DNA from: Streptomyces sp. Tu 3180
GTDB lineage: Bacteria > Actinomycetota > Actinomycetes > Streptomycetales > Streptomycetaceae
DNA: 64,000 nt
Direction: 5' to 3'
Assembly: GCF_009852415.1 (NCBI RefSeq)
Contig: NZ_WOXS01000002.1
Coordinates: 868,001-932,000, forward strand
Shown here: in pieces, positions 7,877 through 17,418 of the stretch
Layout: the number at the start of each line of letters is the position of its first letter
Position numbering within the stretch: the first letter of the stretch is position 1
Notes under the pieces: generated by a model
The model's input: the letters and a program-made list of their open reading frames with translations, nothing else
Told to the model about the DNA's origin: nothing
Databases searched by the model: none
Program-made: the position numbers and the translations under genes

Positions 7877-9541
7877 ATGGCACCGCCGGGCCGTCTCCGA
7901 CCACCGTCCGAACGCGCCTTCACCCCGCACGAGGCCGAACTGCGCGCCGCCGCGCGCCATCCGGCGCGCCGTCGGTTCCTGACCGTCACCGCGGCGGCCG
8001 CCGCCCTCGCCTTCGCCACCGGCCTGCCCGCGCGCGGCGCCTTCGCCGCGCCCGAGCTCCCGGCGGCCCGGATCACCCGGGACCCGTTCACGCTCGGCGT
8101 CGCCTCCGGGGACCCGCTGCCCGACTCGGTGCTCCTGTGGACCCGGCTCGCCCCGGCCCCCTTCGAGGCGGACGGAGGGCTCGGGCAGCAGCGGGTCGAG
8201 GTCTCCTGGGAGGTCGCCCTGGACGAGTCCTTCGCCGCGGTCGTGCGGCAGGGCACCGCCCTGGCCCACCCCGAGTACGCCCACAGCGTGCGCGTGGACG
8301 TGCAGGGCCTGGCACCCGACAGCCACTACCACTACCGGTTCCGCACCGGCACCTGGATCAGCCCCGCCGGACGCACCCGCACCGCTCCCGGCCCGGGCAG
8401 CGACACCGCGAGCCTGCGGCTGGCCGCCGTCGCCTGCCAGGCGTACCACGACGGCTACTACACCGTGCACCGGCACCTCGCGCAGGAGGACGTCGACGTG
8501 GTGTTCCACCTCGGCGACTACCTCTACGAGTACGCCGTGGACTCCGCGGGCGGGGCCCGCGGCTACACCGACGCCGTGCTGCCGGACGTGTTCGACCGCG
8601 AGACGACGACCCTGACGGACTACCGGCTGCGCTACGCGCTCTACAAGAGCGACCCCGACCTGCGTGCCGTCCACGCCGCCCACCCGTTCGTCGTCACCTG
8701 GGACGACCACGAGACGGAGAACAACTACGCGGGCGCCGTCGACGAGAACGGCAGCGACCCGGAGCAGTTCCTGGTGCGCCGCGCCGCCGCCTACCGCGCG
8801 TACTGGGAGAACCAGCCGCTGCGCGCCGACCGGCTCCCCCGGGGCCCCGACGCCCGGCTGTACCGCAGGCTGCACTGGGGCACCCTCGCCCAGTTCGACG
8901 TCCTCGACACCCGCCAGTACCGCTCCGACCAGGCCTACGGCGACGGACTGCACGTCCCCGGGCCGGAGTCGGACGACCCGGCGCGCACCCTCACCGGGGA
9001 CGCCCAGGAGCGCTGGCTGATCGACGGGTGGGCCGCCTCGACGGCGCTGTGGAACGTGATGCCCCAGCAGGTGTGCTTCTCGCAGCGCAAGTTCGACCTG
9101 ACCGGCGAGGCGAGGCTCTCCATGGACGCCTGGGACGGCTACCGCGCCGGCCGCGGCCGTCTCGTCGCGGGGGCGAAGGCGGCCGGCGCCGCCAACTGGC
9201 TGGTGCTCACCGGCGACGTCCACGCGGGGTACGCCTTCGACATCAAGGACGACTTCGACGACCCCGCCTCCGCGACCCTGGGCACGGAGCTGACCTGCAC
9301 CTCCGTCGCCAGCGGCAGGGACGGCGCGGAGCGGCCGGCCAACTGGGACACCCTCGTGCGGGCCAATCCCCACCTGAGGTTCTACGACGGCCGGCGCGGC
9401 TTCGTGCGGGTCGAGCTGGGCCGGACCGCCGCCCGGGCCGACTTCCGGGTCGTCCCCGCCGTGACGACGCCCGACGCGCCCGTGTCCACGGCGGCCTCCT
9501 TCGTCACCGAGGCCGGCTCGCCCGGCCTGCAGCCCGTCTGA
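7877..9541 (+). CDS. phoD: Tat-exported PhoD-family alkaline phosphatase
   Basis: Secreted phosphodiesterase/alkaline phosphatase of 554 residues that releases phosphate from organic esters outside the cell. A twin-arginine signal is evident: ARRRFLT, then a hydrophobic stretch rich in Ala, then AFA as the likely cleavage site near residue 57. The mature part begins with the PhoD N-terminal fold (DPFTLGVASGDPLPDSVLLWTRL). It then carries the metal-site signatures CQAYHDGYY, FHLGDYLYEY, TWDDHETENNY and LTGDVHAGY. ATG 7877 is chosen because AGGAGAGG lies 7 nt upstream. PhoD proteins use Ca and Fe. Family members are usually under PhoR-PhoP control, but I could not find a well-formed PHO box upstream. 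Confidence 0.93.
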   Translation: MAPPGRLRPPSERAFTPHEAELRAAARHPARRRFLTVTAAAAALAFATGLPARGAFAAPELPAARITRDPFTLGVASGDPLPDSVLLWTRLAPAPFEADGGLGQQRVEVSWEVALDESFAAVVRQGTALAHPEYAHSVRVDVQGLAPDSHYHYRFRTGTWISPAGRTRTAPGPGSDTASLRLAAVACQAYHDGYYTVHRHLAQEDVDVVFHLGDYLYEYAVDSAGGARGYTDAVLPDVFDRETTTLTDYRLRYALYKSDPDLRAVHAAHPFVVTWDDHETENNYAGAVDENGSDPEQFLVRRAAAYRAYWENQPLRADRLPRGPDARLYRRLHWGTLAQFDVLDTRQYRSDQAYGDGLHVPGPESDDPARTLTGDAQERWLIDGWAASTALWNVMPQQVCFSQRKFDLTGEARLSMDAWDGYRAGRGRLVAGAKAAGAANWLVLTGDVHAGYAFDIKDDFDDPASATLGTELTCTSVASGRDGAERPANWDTLVRANPHLRFYDGRRGFVRVELGRTAARADFRVVPAVTTPDAPVSTAASFVTEAGSPGLQPV

Positions 9542-9718
9542 CGCCCCGGAACACGTCCGTCGCGCCCCGGTACTGCACATGGCGTCCGTTCGCCCACCAA
9601 AGCGCGAAAGCGGACCGCCCGCGACATCGCCCCCGGCGCGGCGGGCAAGGCCTAGGGGTGTCTGACGCTCCCCGCCGGGCGCGCGACAGCTCCACCCCGA
9701 ACGAAGGAGACGTACCGA

Positions 9719-11092
9719 ATGGCCCACAGACATGCCCGGACGGCGCGCCGGTCGGCCGCCACCGCGATCGGAGCTCTGGTGCTCGCCGGCCTCCCCGCCG
9801 CCGCGGCGGCCGACTCCGCGCCCGTGGCGGGGAACGCGCCGAGCGCCGCACGGACCCTCGGCGCCGACCGGCCGTCGCCCCCTCTGCTCGGCGCCCTCCA
9901 GCGCGACCTGGGACTGACGCCGGCTCAGGCGTCCGAACGGCTGGTCAACGAGGCGGAGGCGGGCACCCGCGCGGGCCGGCTGCGCCTCGCCCTGGGCGAC
10001 CGGTTCGCCGGGGCCTGGGTGCGCGGCGACACCTCCCGGGAGCTCACGGTCGCGACCACCGGCGCCGAGGACGTGCCGGCCATCGAGGCCCAGGGCGCGA
10101 AGGCCGTCGTCGTGGAGCGGACGCTGGCCGGCCTCGAGGCGGCCAAGGCGAAGCTGGACGCGGCGGCCGACCGCGTCAAGACCCTCGACACGCCCGTGTG
10201 GTACGTCGACGTGCCGAAGAACCGGGTCGTGGTGCAGGCGACGAGCCAGGAGGCGGGGGCCGCCTTCGTCGAGGCCGCGGGGCTCGAGGGCGAGGACGTC
10301 GGGATCCGCATGACGCAGGAACGGCCGCGTCTGCTGCAGGACATCACCGGTGGCGACGCCTTCTACATCGAGGACTCCGCGCGCTGCTCCGTCGGCTTCT
10401 CCGTCACCGGGGGCGAGCAGCCGGGCTTCGTCACCGCCGGCCACTGCGGCCGCCCCGGCGACACGACGACCGGGTACGACCGGACGGCGCAGGGCACCTT
10501 CCGGGCCTCCACCTTCCCCGGCGAGGACATGGCGTGGGTGGCCACCGGCGACCAGTGGACGCCCACGCCCGACGTCAAGGCGCAGGACGGCCAGGAGGTG
10601 CAGGTCACCGGCTCGGTACAGGCGCTCGTCGGGGCGTCGGTGTGCCGCTCCGGCTCTACCACCGGATGGCACTGCGGGACCATCGAGCAGCACGGCACGA
10701 GCGTCAGCTACCCGCAGGGCAGGGTCGACGGGCTGACCCGGACGACGGTGTGCGCCGAACCGGGCGACTCCGGCGGGCCGTACGTCGCGGGCGCCCAGGC
10801 GCAGGGCGTCACCTCCGGCGGCTCCGGTGACTGCACCGGCGGCGGCACGACGTTCTACCAGCCGGTCAACCCGGTCCTCGCCGACTTCGGGCTCACGCTG
10901 ACCACGGCCGCCGCGCAGGTGACGACGCCGGCCCCGCAGGACGGCACCGCGCAGGAGTGGGCCGCGGGCCGCGTCTACGAGGCCGGGGACACGGTGACCC
11001 GCGACGGCGTGCGCTACCAGTGCCTGCAGACCCACCAGGCCCAGGGCGCGTGGGCGCCCGCCGGCACACCGGCCCTGTGGCAGCGCCTGTGA
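9719..11092 (+). CDS. secreted streptogrisin-type serine protease with C-terminal chitin-binding module
   Basis: Chymotrypsin-family (S1E) protease of 457 residues. A signal peptide (about 1-31, ending AAAADS) is followed by a pro-region of about 165 residues with the alpha-lytic protease prodomain pattern. The catalytic domain starts near 205. The triad is His242 (TAGHC), Asp270 (GEDMAWV) and Ser351 (GDSGGP). After a short linker (TTPAPQDGTA), the last 45 residues (EWAAGRVYEAGDTVTRDG, YQCLQTHQAQ, W) form a CBM5/12 chitin-binding module. The architecture matches streptogrisin C, implying attack on proteins in chitinous material. AAGGAGACG precedes the ATG. Confidence 0.95.
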   Translation: MAHRHARTARRSAATAIGALVLAGLPAAAAADSAPVAGNAPSAARTLGADRPSPPLLGALQRDLGLTPAQASERLVNEAEAGTRAGRLRLALGDRFAGAWVRGDTSRELTVATTGAEDVPAIEAQGAKAVVVERTLAGLEAAKAKLDAAADRVKTLDTPVWYVDVPKNRVVVQATSQEAGAAFVEAAGLEGEDVGIRMTQERPRLLQDITGGDAFYIEDSARCSVGFSVTGGEQPGFVTAGHCGRPGDTTTGYDRTAQGTFRASTFPGEDMAWVATGDQWTPTPDVKAQDGQEVQVTGSVQALVGASVCRSGSTTGWHCGTIEQHGTSVSYPQGRVDGLTRTTVCAEPGDSGGPYVAGAQAQGVTSGGSGDCTGGGTTFYQPVNPVLADFGLTLTTAAAQVTTPAPQDGTAQEWAAGRVYEAGDTVTRDGVRYQCLQTHQAQGAWAPAGTPALWQRL

Positions 11093-11115
11093 CCCCGTGA
11101 CCGGTACGGGCCCCT

Positions 11116-11152
11116 CGGCGCCGGCGGCGGCCTCCTGCCGCGGCCGGCGCCG
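11116..11152 (+). terminator. terminator after streptogrisin-like protease
   Basis: An inverted repeat with 10 perfectly paired outer bases (11116-11125 with 11143-11152) and a further imperfect inner stem, 23 nt after the protease stop codon. Confidence 0.5.
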
Positions 11153-11324
11153 GCCTGTTCCCCGGGAGGGGCCGGGGCCGCCCGTCCCCCTCGGCGGGCA
11201 GGACCCGCGCGGTGGCCGCGAACGGGTGGCGGGCGCGGGAACGGCGGGTGTCAGGACGGCGCGCGGTGAGACCCGGTGGATACGCGGCACCCGACCGCAC
11301 CTCACCGACGCCGAGGAGGCACAC

Positions 11325-12512
11325 GTGGCCCGCACCGTCGACGACGTCCACCGGGACATCCGCGCGGAGGTGGCCGGCCGGGCCGACGCGCTGTGGGACG
11401 TCGCCCTCCGGCTGCACGCCGACCCCGAGTACGCCTTCGCCGAACACCGGGCGGCGGCCCTGCTGTCGGGCGAGCTGGAACGGGCCGGGTTCGAGGTGGA
11501 GCGCGGGACGGCCGGGATGCCGACCGCGTTCACCGCGCGCTCGGGCGGTCACCGCCCCGCCGTGGCCCTGCTGTTGGAGTACGACGCGCTGCCCGGCCTC
11601 GGCCACGCCTGCGGCCACAACCTCATCGCGGCCGCCGGCCTGGGCGCCGCGCTCGCCCTGCGGGCCGTGCCGGAGACGGCCGGCGCGGGGGGCGTGCTGG
11701 CGGTGGGCACGCCCGCCGAGGAGGGCGGCGGCGGGAAGGCCCTCGAGGTGGAGGCCGGGGTGTTCGACGAGGTCGACGCGGCGCTGATGTTCCACCCCGG
11801 CGTGTACGACTGGGCGCGGGCGCCGCTGACCGCGCAGGTGCAGTACCGGGTGGCGTTCCACGGGCGCGCGGCACACCCCACCGGCAACCCGACCGAGGGG
11901 ATCGACGCGCTCGCGGCGCTCGTGGAACTGTTCAACGTCCTGGCCGTGCTCGGACGCCGGCTGCCGGAGGGCTCGCACGTGCAGGGCATCGTCACCCACG
12001 GCGGCACGGCCACCAACATCGTCCCCGAGTACGCCGAGGGCCTGTTCGGGCTCCGCGCCGCCACCACCCGGGCGCTGGAGGAGCTGACGGACCGTCTGCG
12101 GGTGTGCGCCGACGGCGTGGCCCGCGCCACCGGCACCACCGTCGAGGTGGAGCGGGCCACCGTGCGCTACGAGCACTTCCGCGACAGCGAGGTGCTCTCC
12201 GAGCGGTTCGCCGCGCACCTGTCCCGGTCGGGTATCGCGCTGACCCCGCCCGCCCCGGGCGTGTACCTCGGGTCGTCGGACGTCGGCAACGTCAGCGCCC
12301 GGGTGCCCGCGATCCACCCCTTCGTCGCGATCATGGGGGCGGACGGCTCCGACCACACCCCCGGGTTCGCCGCGGCCGCCGCCTCCCCGCGGGCCCGCGA
12401 GGTGCTCGTCGCCGCGGCCGGGGCCCTGGCGTGCACCGCGGCGGACGTGCTGCTCCGCCCCGAGGTGCGGCAGGAGGCCTGGGCGCGGCACCACGAGGAG
12501 CGCGCGGGCTGA
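11325..12512 (+). CDS. M20-family amidohydrolase / dipeptidase
   Basis: Cytoplasmic metal-dependent amidohydrolase of 395 residues, close in pattern to AbgB and PM20D2-like proteins that cleave N-acyl amino acids or dipeptides. Visible signatures are LLLEYDALPGLGHACGHN (metal and catalytic residues), GTPAEEGGGGK (catalytic Glu), a dimerisation segment with GRAAHPTGNP, and the late SDHTPGF metal-binding His. GTG 11325 is chosen because GAGGAGG stands 5 nt upstream. A longer open frame runs back to 11097 but is low-complexity and lacks such a site. Convergent with the P450 gene, with only 25 nt between stops. Substrate not determined. Confidence 0.9.
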   Translation: MARTVDDVHRDIRAEVAGRADALWDVALRLHADPEYAFAEHRAAALLSGELERAGFEVERGTAGMPTAFTARSGGHRPAVALLLEYDALPGLGHACGHNLIAAAGLGAALALRAVPETAGAGGVLAVGTPAEEGGGGKALEVEAGVFDEVDAALMFHPGVYDWARAPLTAQVQYRVAFHGRAAHPTGNPTEGIDALAALVELFNVLAVLGRRLPEGSHVQGIVTHGGTATNIVPEYAEGLFGLRAATTRALEELTDRLRVCADGVARATGTTVEVERATVRYEHFRDSEVLSERFAAHLSRSGIALTPPAPGVYLGSSDVGNVSARVPAIHPFVAIMGADGSDHTPGFAAAAASPRAREVLVAAAGALACTAADVLLRPEVRQEAWARHHEERAG

Positions 12513-12537
12513 GGCCGCGCCCGCCGGACCGTCCCGC

Positions 12538-13851
12538 CTACCGGACCGCCCCGGCGCCGCGGCCGTCCCCCGCCGCGGTCCTCACGGCGGTCCCCGCGGT
12601 GGTCCCGGCGTCGGGCCGGCGCACGTCGGCGAGGAGGACGCCGCTGTGCGGGCGGGTCGGGACGCGGTTCAGCGGGATCGTGAGGTTCTGCTCGGGCACC
12701 GTGTACTCCAGCCGGGCCAGCCGCACCGCGAGCGCCTCCAGCACGCCGATGGTGATGCCCTCGCCGGGGCAGCGGTGGCCGGTGGCCGGGTCGCCGCCGC
12801 CCTGCGGGATCAGCTCGTCGCGCTCGACGGGCCGTTCGAGGAAGCGCCGCGGGCGGAAGGCGTACGGATCGCCCCACAGCGACGCGTCGTGGTTCTGCCC
12901 GTACACGTCGAGCACCACCAGTCCCCCGGCCGGCACCCACTCGCCCCGCCAGAACAGGTCCCGTGCGGCGAGACCGCCGAGGAACGGCACGAACGGGTAG
13001 AAGCGGCGCACCTCGTGCGTGAACGCCGCGGTGAACGCGGCGTCGCCGTCCGCCAGGGGCGCGCGGTGCTCCGGCCACCGGTGCAGGGCGTGCGCCGTGA
13101 AGGCGACGAACCAGGCGACGGCGGCCGTCGGGCGGACGACGTTGAGCAGTTCCACCGCGGCCGTCTTCTCGTCGAGCGGCTCGCCGTCCGCGTCGCGGTG
13201 CCGGCACACCAGGTCGAGCACCGAGTCCGCGGGGGCGGTGGCCTCGCCGGACCGCACGTCCCGCACCAGCCGGGCCAGCCGGTCCTCCTGGCGGGCGCGG
13301 GCGCGCCGGGCCCGCAGGTGACGCGGCCCGGCGGTGGCGAAGCCGTCGACCATCGCGATCATGTCGCGGGCCACCGCCCCGGCCGCGGAGTCCTCCAGGG
13401 GTATCCCGGCCCAGCGGTGGACGCCGAGGGTGAGCACCGTGCTCGCCTCGTCGAACAGCACGACGGAGCCGCGCCGGCCCCACGCGGGCACGGCGTCGTC
13501 CCAGGCCGCGGTCACCTGCTCGACCAGCCCGGCGACGCGGCCGGGTGCCAGCAGCGGCAGGAACAGGGCCTTGCGGGCGCGGTGGGCGTCACCGTCGAGG
13601 GTGTGCACCGCCTCGTGGCCGAACAGGGTGGAGAGCACGGGCTCGGGTATCGCGCGGTGCCGGTGCACGTTGTGCTCGTCGTAGAAGAACCGCACGGCTT
13701 CCGGTCCGCGCAGCGCGAGTGCGGGCCGGCCCAGGAGCCGGGTGCGCACCACGGGACCGGTGCTGTCGCGCATCCGGTTGGGCAGCCAGGCGTAGCCCTC
13801 GGCGAGCAGCGGCAGGGTGCGGTCGATCAGGGGGCGGCTGAGTACGTCCAT
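12538..13851 (-). CDS. CYP152-family fatty acid hydroxylase (P450 peroxygenase)
   Basis: Heme-thiolate enzyme of 437 residues, of the peroxygenase type that hydroxylates or decarboxylates fatty acids with H2O2 and needs no redox partner. Heme-ligand Cys361 sits in GHRCPGE, preceded by the typical IPQGGGDPATGH. In the I helix, Arg240-Pro241 (VVRPTAAVAWF) replaces the usual acid-alcohol pair, the CYP152 hallmark that binds the fatty acid carboxylate. EVRRFYPF is the ExxR segment. The ATG at 13851 is preferred because MDVLSRPLIDRTLPLLAEGY aligns with known N-termini. A GTG at 13929 would add 26 residues with no family resemblance, and neither start has a strong Shine-Dalgarno. The nearby catalase would compete for the same peroxide. 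Confidence 0.9.
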   Translation of the reverse strand: MDVLSRPLIDRTLPLLAEGYAWLPNRMRDSTGPVVRTRLLGRPALALRGPEAVRFFYDEHNVHRHRAIPEPVLSTLFGHEAVHTLDGDAHRARKALFLPLLAPGRVAGLVEQVTAAWDDAVPAWGRRGSVVLFDEASTVLTLGVHRWAGIPLEDSAAGAVARDMIAMVDGFATAGPRHLRARRARARQEDRLARLVRDVRSGEATAPADSVLDLVCRHRDADGEPLDEKTAAVELLNVVRPTAAVAWFVAFTAHALHRWPEHRAPLADGDAAFTAAFTHEVRRFYPFVPFLGGLAARDLFWRGEWVPAGGLVVLDVYGQNHDASLWGDPYAFRPRRFLERPVERDELIPQGGGDPATGHRCPGEGITIGVLEALAVRLARLEYTVPEQNLTIPLNRVPTRPHSGVLLADVRRPDAGTTAGTAVRTAAGDGRGAGAVR

Positions 13852-14025
13852 GGTCGCCGGGTGCCCCGGCGGATCACCGGGACACCCCGCCGGGGGGCGA
13901 GCCGCCCGAACGGGTGTGTCCGAGACCACGTGCCGAACGAGGTGCGGATCACGTCGGGACGGACGGGCCGGGGACTACCGTGCCGGTGAGGTTCCCCTTA
14001 CTTCACCCGTTGGGACGGCCCGGCA

Positions 14026-14550
14026 GTGCAAGCAGATCTCTCCCCGGTCATCGCGGCGACCGCGCAGTGGCTGACCCGTTCCTTCCCCGCTCCCGGCGGG
14101 GCGCTCGCCTCCGCCCTGTGCGAGGTGCAGGCACGGCAGGCCGTGACGGTCGCGGCGTGGCTCAGGTACCCGACGGCGATGGACGCGGCCCTGCTGGGGC
14201 TGGCCGGCCCCGGCGGTTCGGCGCGGCTCGACTGGGTCACCGGCGCCGACACGGGCGAGGACGTCGCGGCGGACGCCTGGCGCACCTGGGTCGACGAGGT
14301 CGTGGCCAGCTGGGCCGCCTGCCTGCTCACCGACCCGGAGCTGGCCTCCCGCGCGGTGGCCGTGCTCGGCCGGGGCGGCGGGCACACGGGCGGCCTGCCG
14401 ACCGAGTTCCGGCGGCTGCTCGCCCCCGACGAGACCGACCGGAGCGCGGCGGCGCTGCTGCGCCACCCGGACCTGCTCGCGCCCGTGGCCGGGCTCCACC
14501 ACTCCGGCCTGCTCGACCGGCTCGACCCGGACCACACCCTCATCGCCTGA
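14026..14550 (+). CDS. hypothetical protein
   Basis: A 174-residue protein I do not recognise. It is predicted soluble and mostly alpha-helical, rich in Ala, Leu, Asp and Trp, with no signal peptide or membrane segment. The strong third-position G/C bias throughout supports a genuine gene. The GTG start at 14026 lacks a convincing ribosome binding site, so the true start is uncertain, but the frame is fixed. It is divergent from the P450 gene (174 nt apart) and has no obvious operon partner. Confidence 0.65.
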   Translation: MQADLSPVIAATAQWLTRSFPAPGGALASALCEVQARQAVTVAAWLRYPTAMDAALLGLAGPGGSARLDWVTGADTGEDVAADAWRTWVDEVVASWAACLLTDPELASRAVAVLGRGGGHTGGLPTEFRRLLAPDETDRSAAALLRHPDLLAPVAGLHHSGLLDRLDPDHTLIA

Positions 14551-14879
14551 GCCGCCGCGCGAGCCCGGCGGGGCCCGCCCTCGCCGGCCGCGCCGCCCGC
14601 CCTCCGCGCCCGGGGTCCGCCGGGACGGGCCCCGCACCGCCCGCCGCGCACCGCGAACGCGCCGTCACCACGCCTCCCACCTGTGAGAACCGTGTGCCGG
14701 CAGCCGTCGTCACGCTCCGTCATTCACCCGATCGCAGTACACGGCCGTGCCGCGTCCACGCCGTCGGCCCACCCTGATCCGAGGGGTGCCCGACACCCCC
14801 GGGGCTCGACGGCCCGGCCCGGCGCCGCAGGCCCCCGGCCGGCCCGGTTCCCGACGCCTCCGACGGAGGGCTGAGCGAC
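14551..14879 (+). other. intergenic region before UDP-sugar decarboxylase gene
   Basis: No supported gene. The first 120 nt are extremely GC-rich with several overlapping short inverted repeats but no single clear terminator. The stretch near 14685-14745 is less GC-rich and is the most likely promoter site for the downstream gene. I could not identify a matching -35/-10 pair. Confidence 0.4.
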
Positions 14880-15842
14880 ATGACCACCGCCATATCCCGG
14901 AACTGGGAGCACGCCGTCGTCACCGGCGGCGCCGGATTCGTCGGCTCCCACCTGTGCGCCGCCCTGCTGGACGCGGGCGCCGCCGTCACCTGCGTGGACG
15001 ACTTCAGCACCGGCCGGCCGGAGAACATCTCCCCGCTGCTCGAACGGCCCGGGTTCACGCTGGTGCAGGCCGACGTGGCCGAGGAGCTGCCGGTGCGGCG
15101 GCCGCCCGACCTCGTGCTGCACTTCGCCTCCCCGGCCTCCCCCGCCGACTACCTGCGGATGCCGCTGCACACCATGGAGACGGGCAGCCTCGGCACCCGC
15201 AACGCCCTGCGGCTCGCCCAGGCCGCCGAGGCCCGCTTCGTCCTGGCCTCGACCTCGGAGGTCTACGGCGACCCCCAGCAGAACCCGCAGGACGAGCGCT
15301 ACTGGGGCAACGTCAACCCGGTCGGCCCGCGCAGCGTCTACGACGAGGCCAAGCGCTTCGGCGAGGCGCTGACCACCGCCCACGCCGAGACCCACGGCAC
15401 CGACACCTGCATCGTGCGGCTGTTCAACACCTACGGCCCGCGGATGCGCGGCCACGACGGCCGTGCCGTGCCGACCTTCGTACGGCAGGCGCTGGCCGGC
15501 GAGCCCCTCACCGTGACCGGGGACGGGCAGCAGACCCGGTCGCTGTGCTACGTCGACGACACGGTGCGGGGCGTCCTCGCGGCCGCCGCCCACGGGATGC
15601 GCGGCCCGGTCAACATCGGCAATCCCGGCGAGATCACCATGCTGGACCTGGCCCGCCTCGTCGTCGAACTCGCCGGTTCCGGGTCGGAGATCCGCTTCAT
15701 CGAACGCCCGGTGGACGATCCGGCGGTGCGCTGCCCGGACATCACGCTGGCCCGGGACAAGCTCGGCTGGGAGCCGAGGGTGGACGCCGAGGAGGGGCTG
15801 CGGCGCACGATCGCCTGGTTCCGCGCCGGGGCGGACCGCTGA
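14880..15842 (+). CDS. NAD-dependent UDP-glucuronate decarboxylase-like enzyme
   Basis: Short-chain dehydrogenase of the extended type, 320 residues. The Rossmann motif is GGAGFVGSH near residue 20. The catalytic residues are Ser/Thr in LASTSEVYG and Tyr-x3-Lys in YDEAKR. HFASPASPADYL, YWGNVNPVGPRSVYDEAKR and RLFNTYGPRM are characteristic of UDP-glucuronate decarboxylases (UXS, making UDP-xylose) rather than dTDP-glucose dehydratases, which this family is often mislabelled as. GGAGGG lies 9 nt before the ATG. No glycosyltransferase or other sugar-nucleotide gene is adjacent, so the destination of the product is unknown. Confidence 0.9.
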   Translation: MTTAISRNWEHAVVTGGAGFVGSHLCAALLDAGAAVTCVDDFSTGRPENISPLLERPGFTLVQADVAEELPVRRPPDLVLHFASPASPADYLRMPLHTMETGSLGTRNALRLAQAAEARFVLASTSEVYGDPQQNPQDERYWGNVNPVGPRSVYDEAKRFGEALTTAHAETHGTDTCIVRLFNTYGPRMRGHDGRAVPTFVRQALAGEPLTVTGDGQQTRSLCYVDDTVRGVLAAAAHGMRGPVNIGNPGEITMLDLARLVVELAGSGSEIRFIERPVDDPAVRCPDITLARDKLGWEPRVDAEEGLRRTIAWFRAGADR

Positions 15843-15981
15843 CCGCGGGCCGCCCCGAGCCGGCCCACGGGCACATGACGGCCGCACCGGCGGGGCCCGC
15901 CGACCGGGCCGCCGGGGTCTCCGACGGCCCGGCGCCCGCGGCGGGGCCGCTCGATCCGCGGGGGGCGGCGGGCCGCTCGGG

Positions 15982-17418
15982 TCAGGCGGCCGTCTCCAGC
16001 GCGGCCCGGCCGGTCACGTCGCCCTCCCCCGTCCGCAGCGCCACCGGCGTGGTGGTCCTGCGGCCCCTCAGCAGGTGGCCCGCCCCGATCGTCCCGGCGA
16101 TGATCAGTCCACCGCTGATCAGGGCGCCGCGCGGTCCGGCCAGCTCCATGAGGAGGCCGAGGGCGGGCGGGCCGCCCAGGCTCCACACGGTGCCGACGCT
16201 GCTCCAGACGCCGAGCACGCGTCCGCGCAGACGGGCGGGCGGGTCGGTCTGCAGGACGGCCGTTCCCGCGGTGTCGGAGACGGACTCGACGACGGCCATC
16301 GGCAGGACCAGCACCAGCAGCACGGCCAGCGACGGGGACGTCCCCGCCACCACCTGCAGCAGCCCGCCCGTCGCCGCCAGCGCGCCGACGAGGCGCACGG
16401 ACGGCCTGCGCAGCCGCGCGCCGAGCACCGCGCCGATGATCCCGCCGACGGCGAGGACGGTGGACACGGTGCCGAACGCCCCGGCGCCACCCGCGAGCGG
16501 CCCGGTGACCAGGACGGCGAGCGTGAGCCCGTAGTTGCGGCCGAAGACCGCGCTGACCCCGGTGACCCCGGCGAGCGCGAGCAGGCGCGGCCGGCGCGCG
16601 AAGAAGGTCAGCCCCTCCCGCACGGTCATGTCCCGCTGGGGGCGCCCGCCCTTTCGGGCCACGGGCCGGGCCGCTCCCGGCGCCGGGCGCAGGAAGGGGA
16701 TGACCGCGGTCACGAAGAGGAAGGAGAACCCGTTCGCGAAGTAGGCGGCACAGGTGCCGAGGAACCCGACCGTCACCCCGGCGAGCGCGGCGCCCGCGAG
16801 CCGGCCCGCGTTGAACACCAGCGCGCCCACTCCGATGGCGGAGGGCACGTCCTCGGCCGGGACGAGGTCGTTGCCCAGCAGGGCGCAGGCCGGGTTGTCG
16901 ACGGTGGCGACGATGCCGGTGACGGCGGCCAGCACCATCAGGGACGTCATGTCGAGCCGGTCGAGCGCCACCAGGGTGGCCGTGGTGAACGCGATCAGGG
17001 CCAGCAGCGCCTGGCTGACGGCGGCCGTCGGCTTCCGCGGCCACCGGTCGACCGCCGCGCCGCCGAGGACGCTCATGAGCAGGGCCGGCGCGGCCTGGAC
17101 GGACATGGACAGGCCCGTCGCGGCGGCGGATCCGGTGATCTGGAGGACCAGCAGGTTCTGGACCGTGAGCTGCATCCAGGTACCGGCGTTGGACACGAAG
17201 TTCGCCACGGACCACCAGCGCATGCTGCGGTGCCTCAGCGACCGCCAGGGCGAGCGTGACGCGGCTTCGGCGGCCGGGGCGGTGGGGACCGGCACGGGGG
17301 TGGACCGGGCGGGGGTGGGTGAGGAAGACACAGTGCGCCACTCGGAGACGAGTCGAAGGACTCTGGGGAGGGTGCGGGAAGCGGAACACCGGCTGCGCTG
17401 CGCGGCGGCTCCCGTCAC
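15982..17418 (-). CDS. MFS drug/metabolite exporter (EntS-like MFS_3)
   Basis: Major facilitator protein with about 12 hydrophobic segments. WMQLTVQNLLVLQITGSAAATGL near the first helix and GGAAVDRWPRKP in the loop between helices 2 and 3 resemble the enterobactin exporter / MFS_3 group. The first 40-60 residues are polar and probably cytoplasmic. The longest frame starts at 17418, but a GTG at 17331 (residue 30, VSSSPTPARS) may be the true start; neither has a strong Shine-Dalgarno. It is convergent with the decarboxylase gene. Substrate unknown; an efflux role is the family expectation. Confidence 0.88.
   Translation of the reverse strand: MTGAAAQRSRCSASRTLPRVLRLVSEWRTVSSSPTPARSTPVPVPTAPAAEAASRSPWRSLRHRSMRWWSVANFVSNAGTWMQLTVQNLLVLQITGSAAATGLSMSVQAAPALLMSVLGGAAVDRWPRKPTAAVSQALLALIAFTTATLVALDRLDMTSLMVLAAVTGIVATVDNPACALLGNDLVPAEDVPSAIGVGALVFNAGRLAGAALAGVTVGFLGTCAAYFANGFSFLFVTAVIPFLRPAPGAARPVARKGGRPQRDMTVREGLTFFARRPRLLALAGVTGVSAVFGRNYGLTLAVLVTGPLAGGAGAFGTVSTVLAVGGIIGAVLGARLRRPSVRLVGALAATGGLLQVVAGTSPSLAVLLVLVLPMAVVESVSDTAGTAVLQTDPPARLRGRVLGVWSSVGTVWSLGGPPALGLLMELAGPRGALISGGLIIAGTIGAGHLLRGRRTTTPVALRTGEGDVTGRAALETAA

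Noticed and set aside
6785..11533. 1582-codon open frame on the minus strand
   Set aside because: It runs antisense through the phosphoesterase, phoD and protease genes, all of which have clear motifs and ribosome binding sites on the plus strand.
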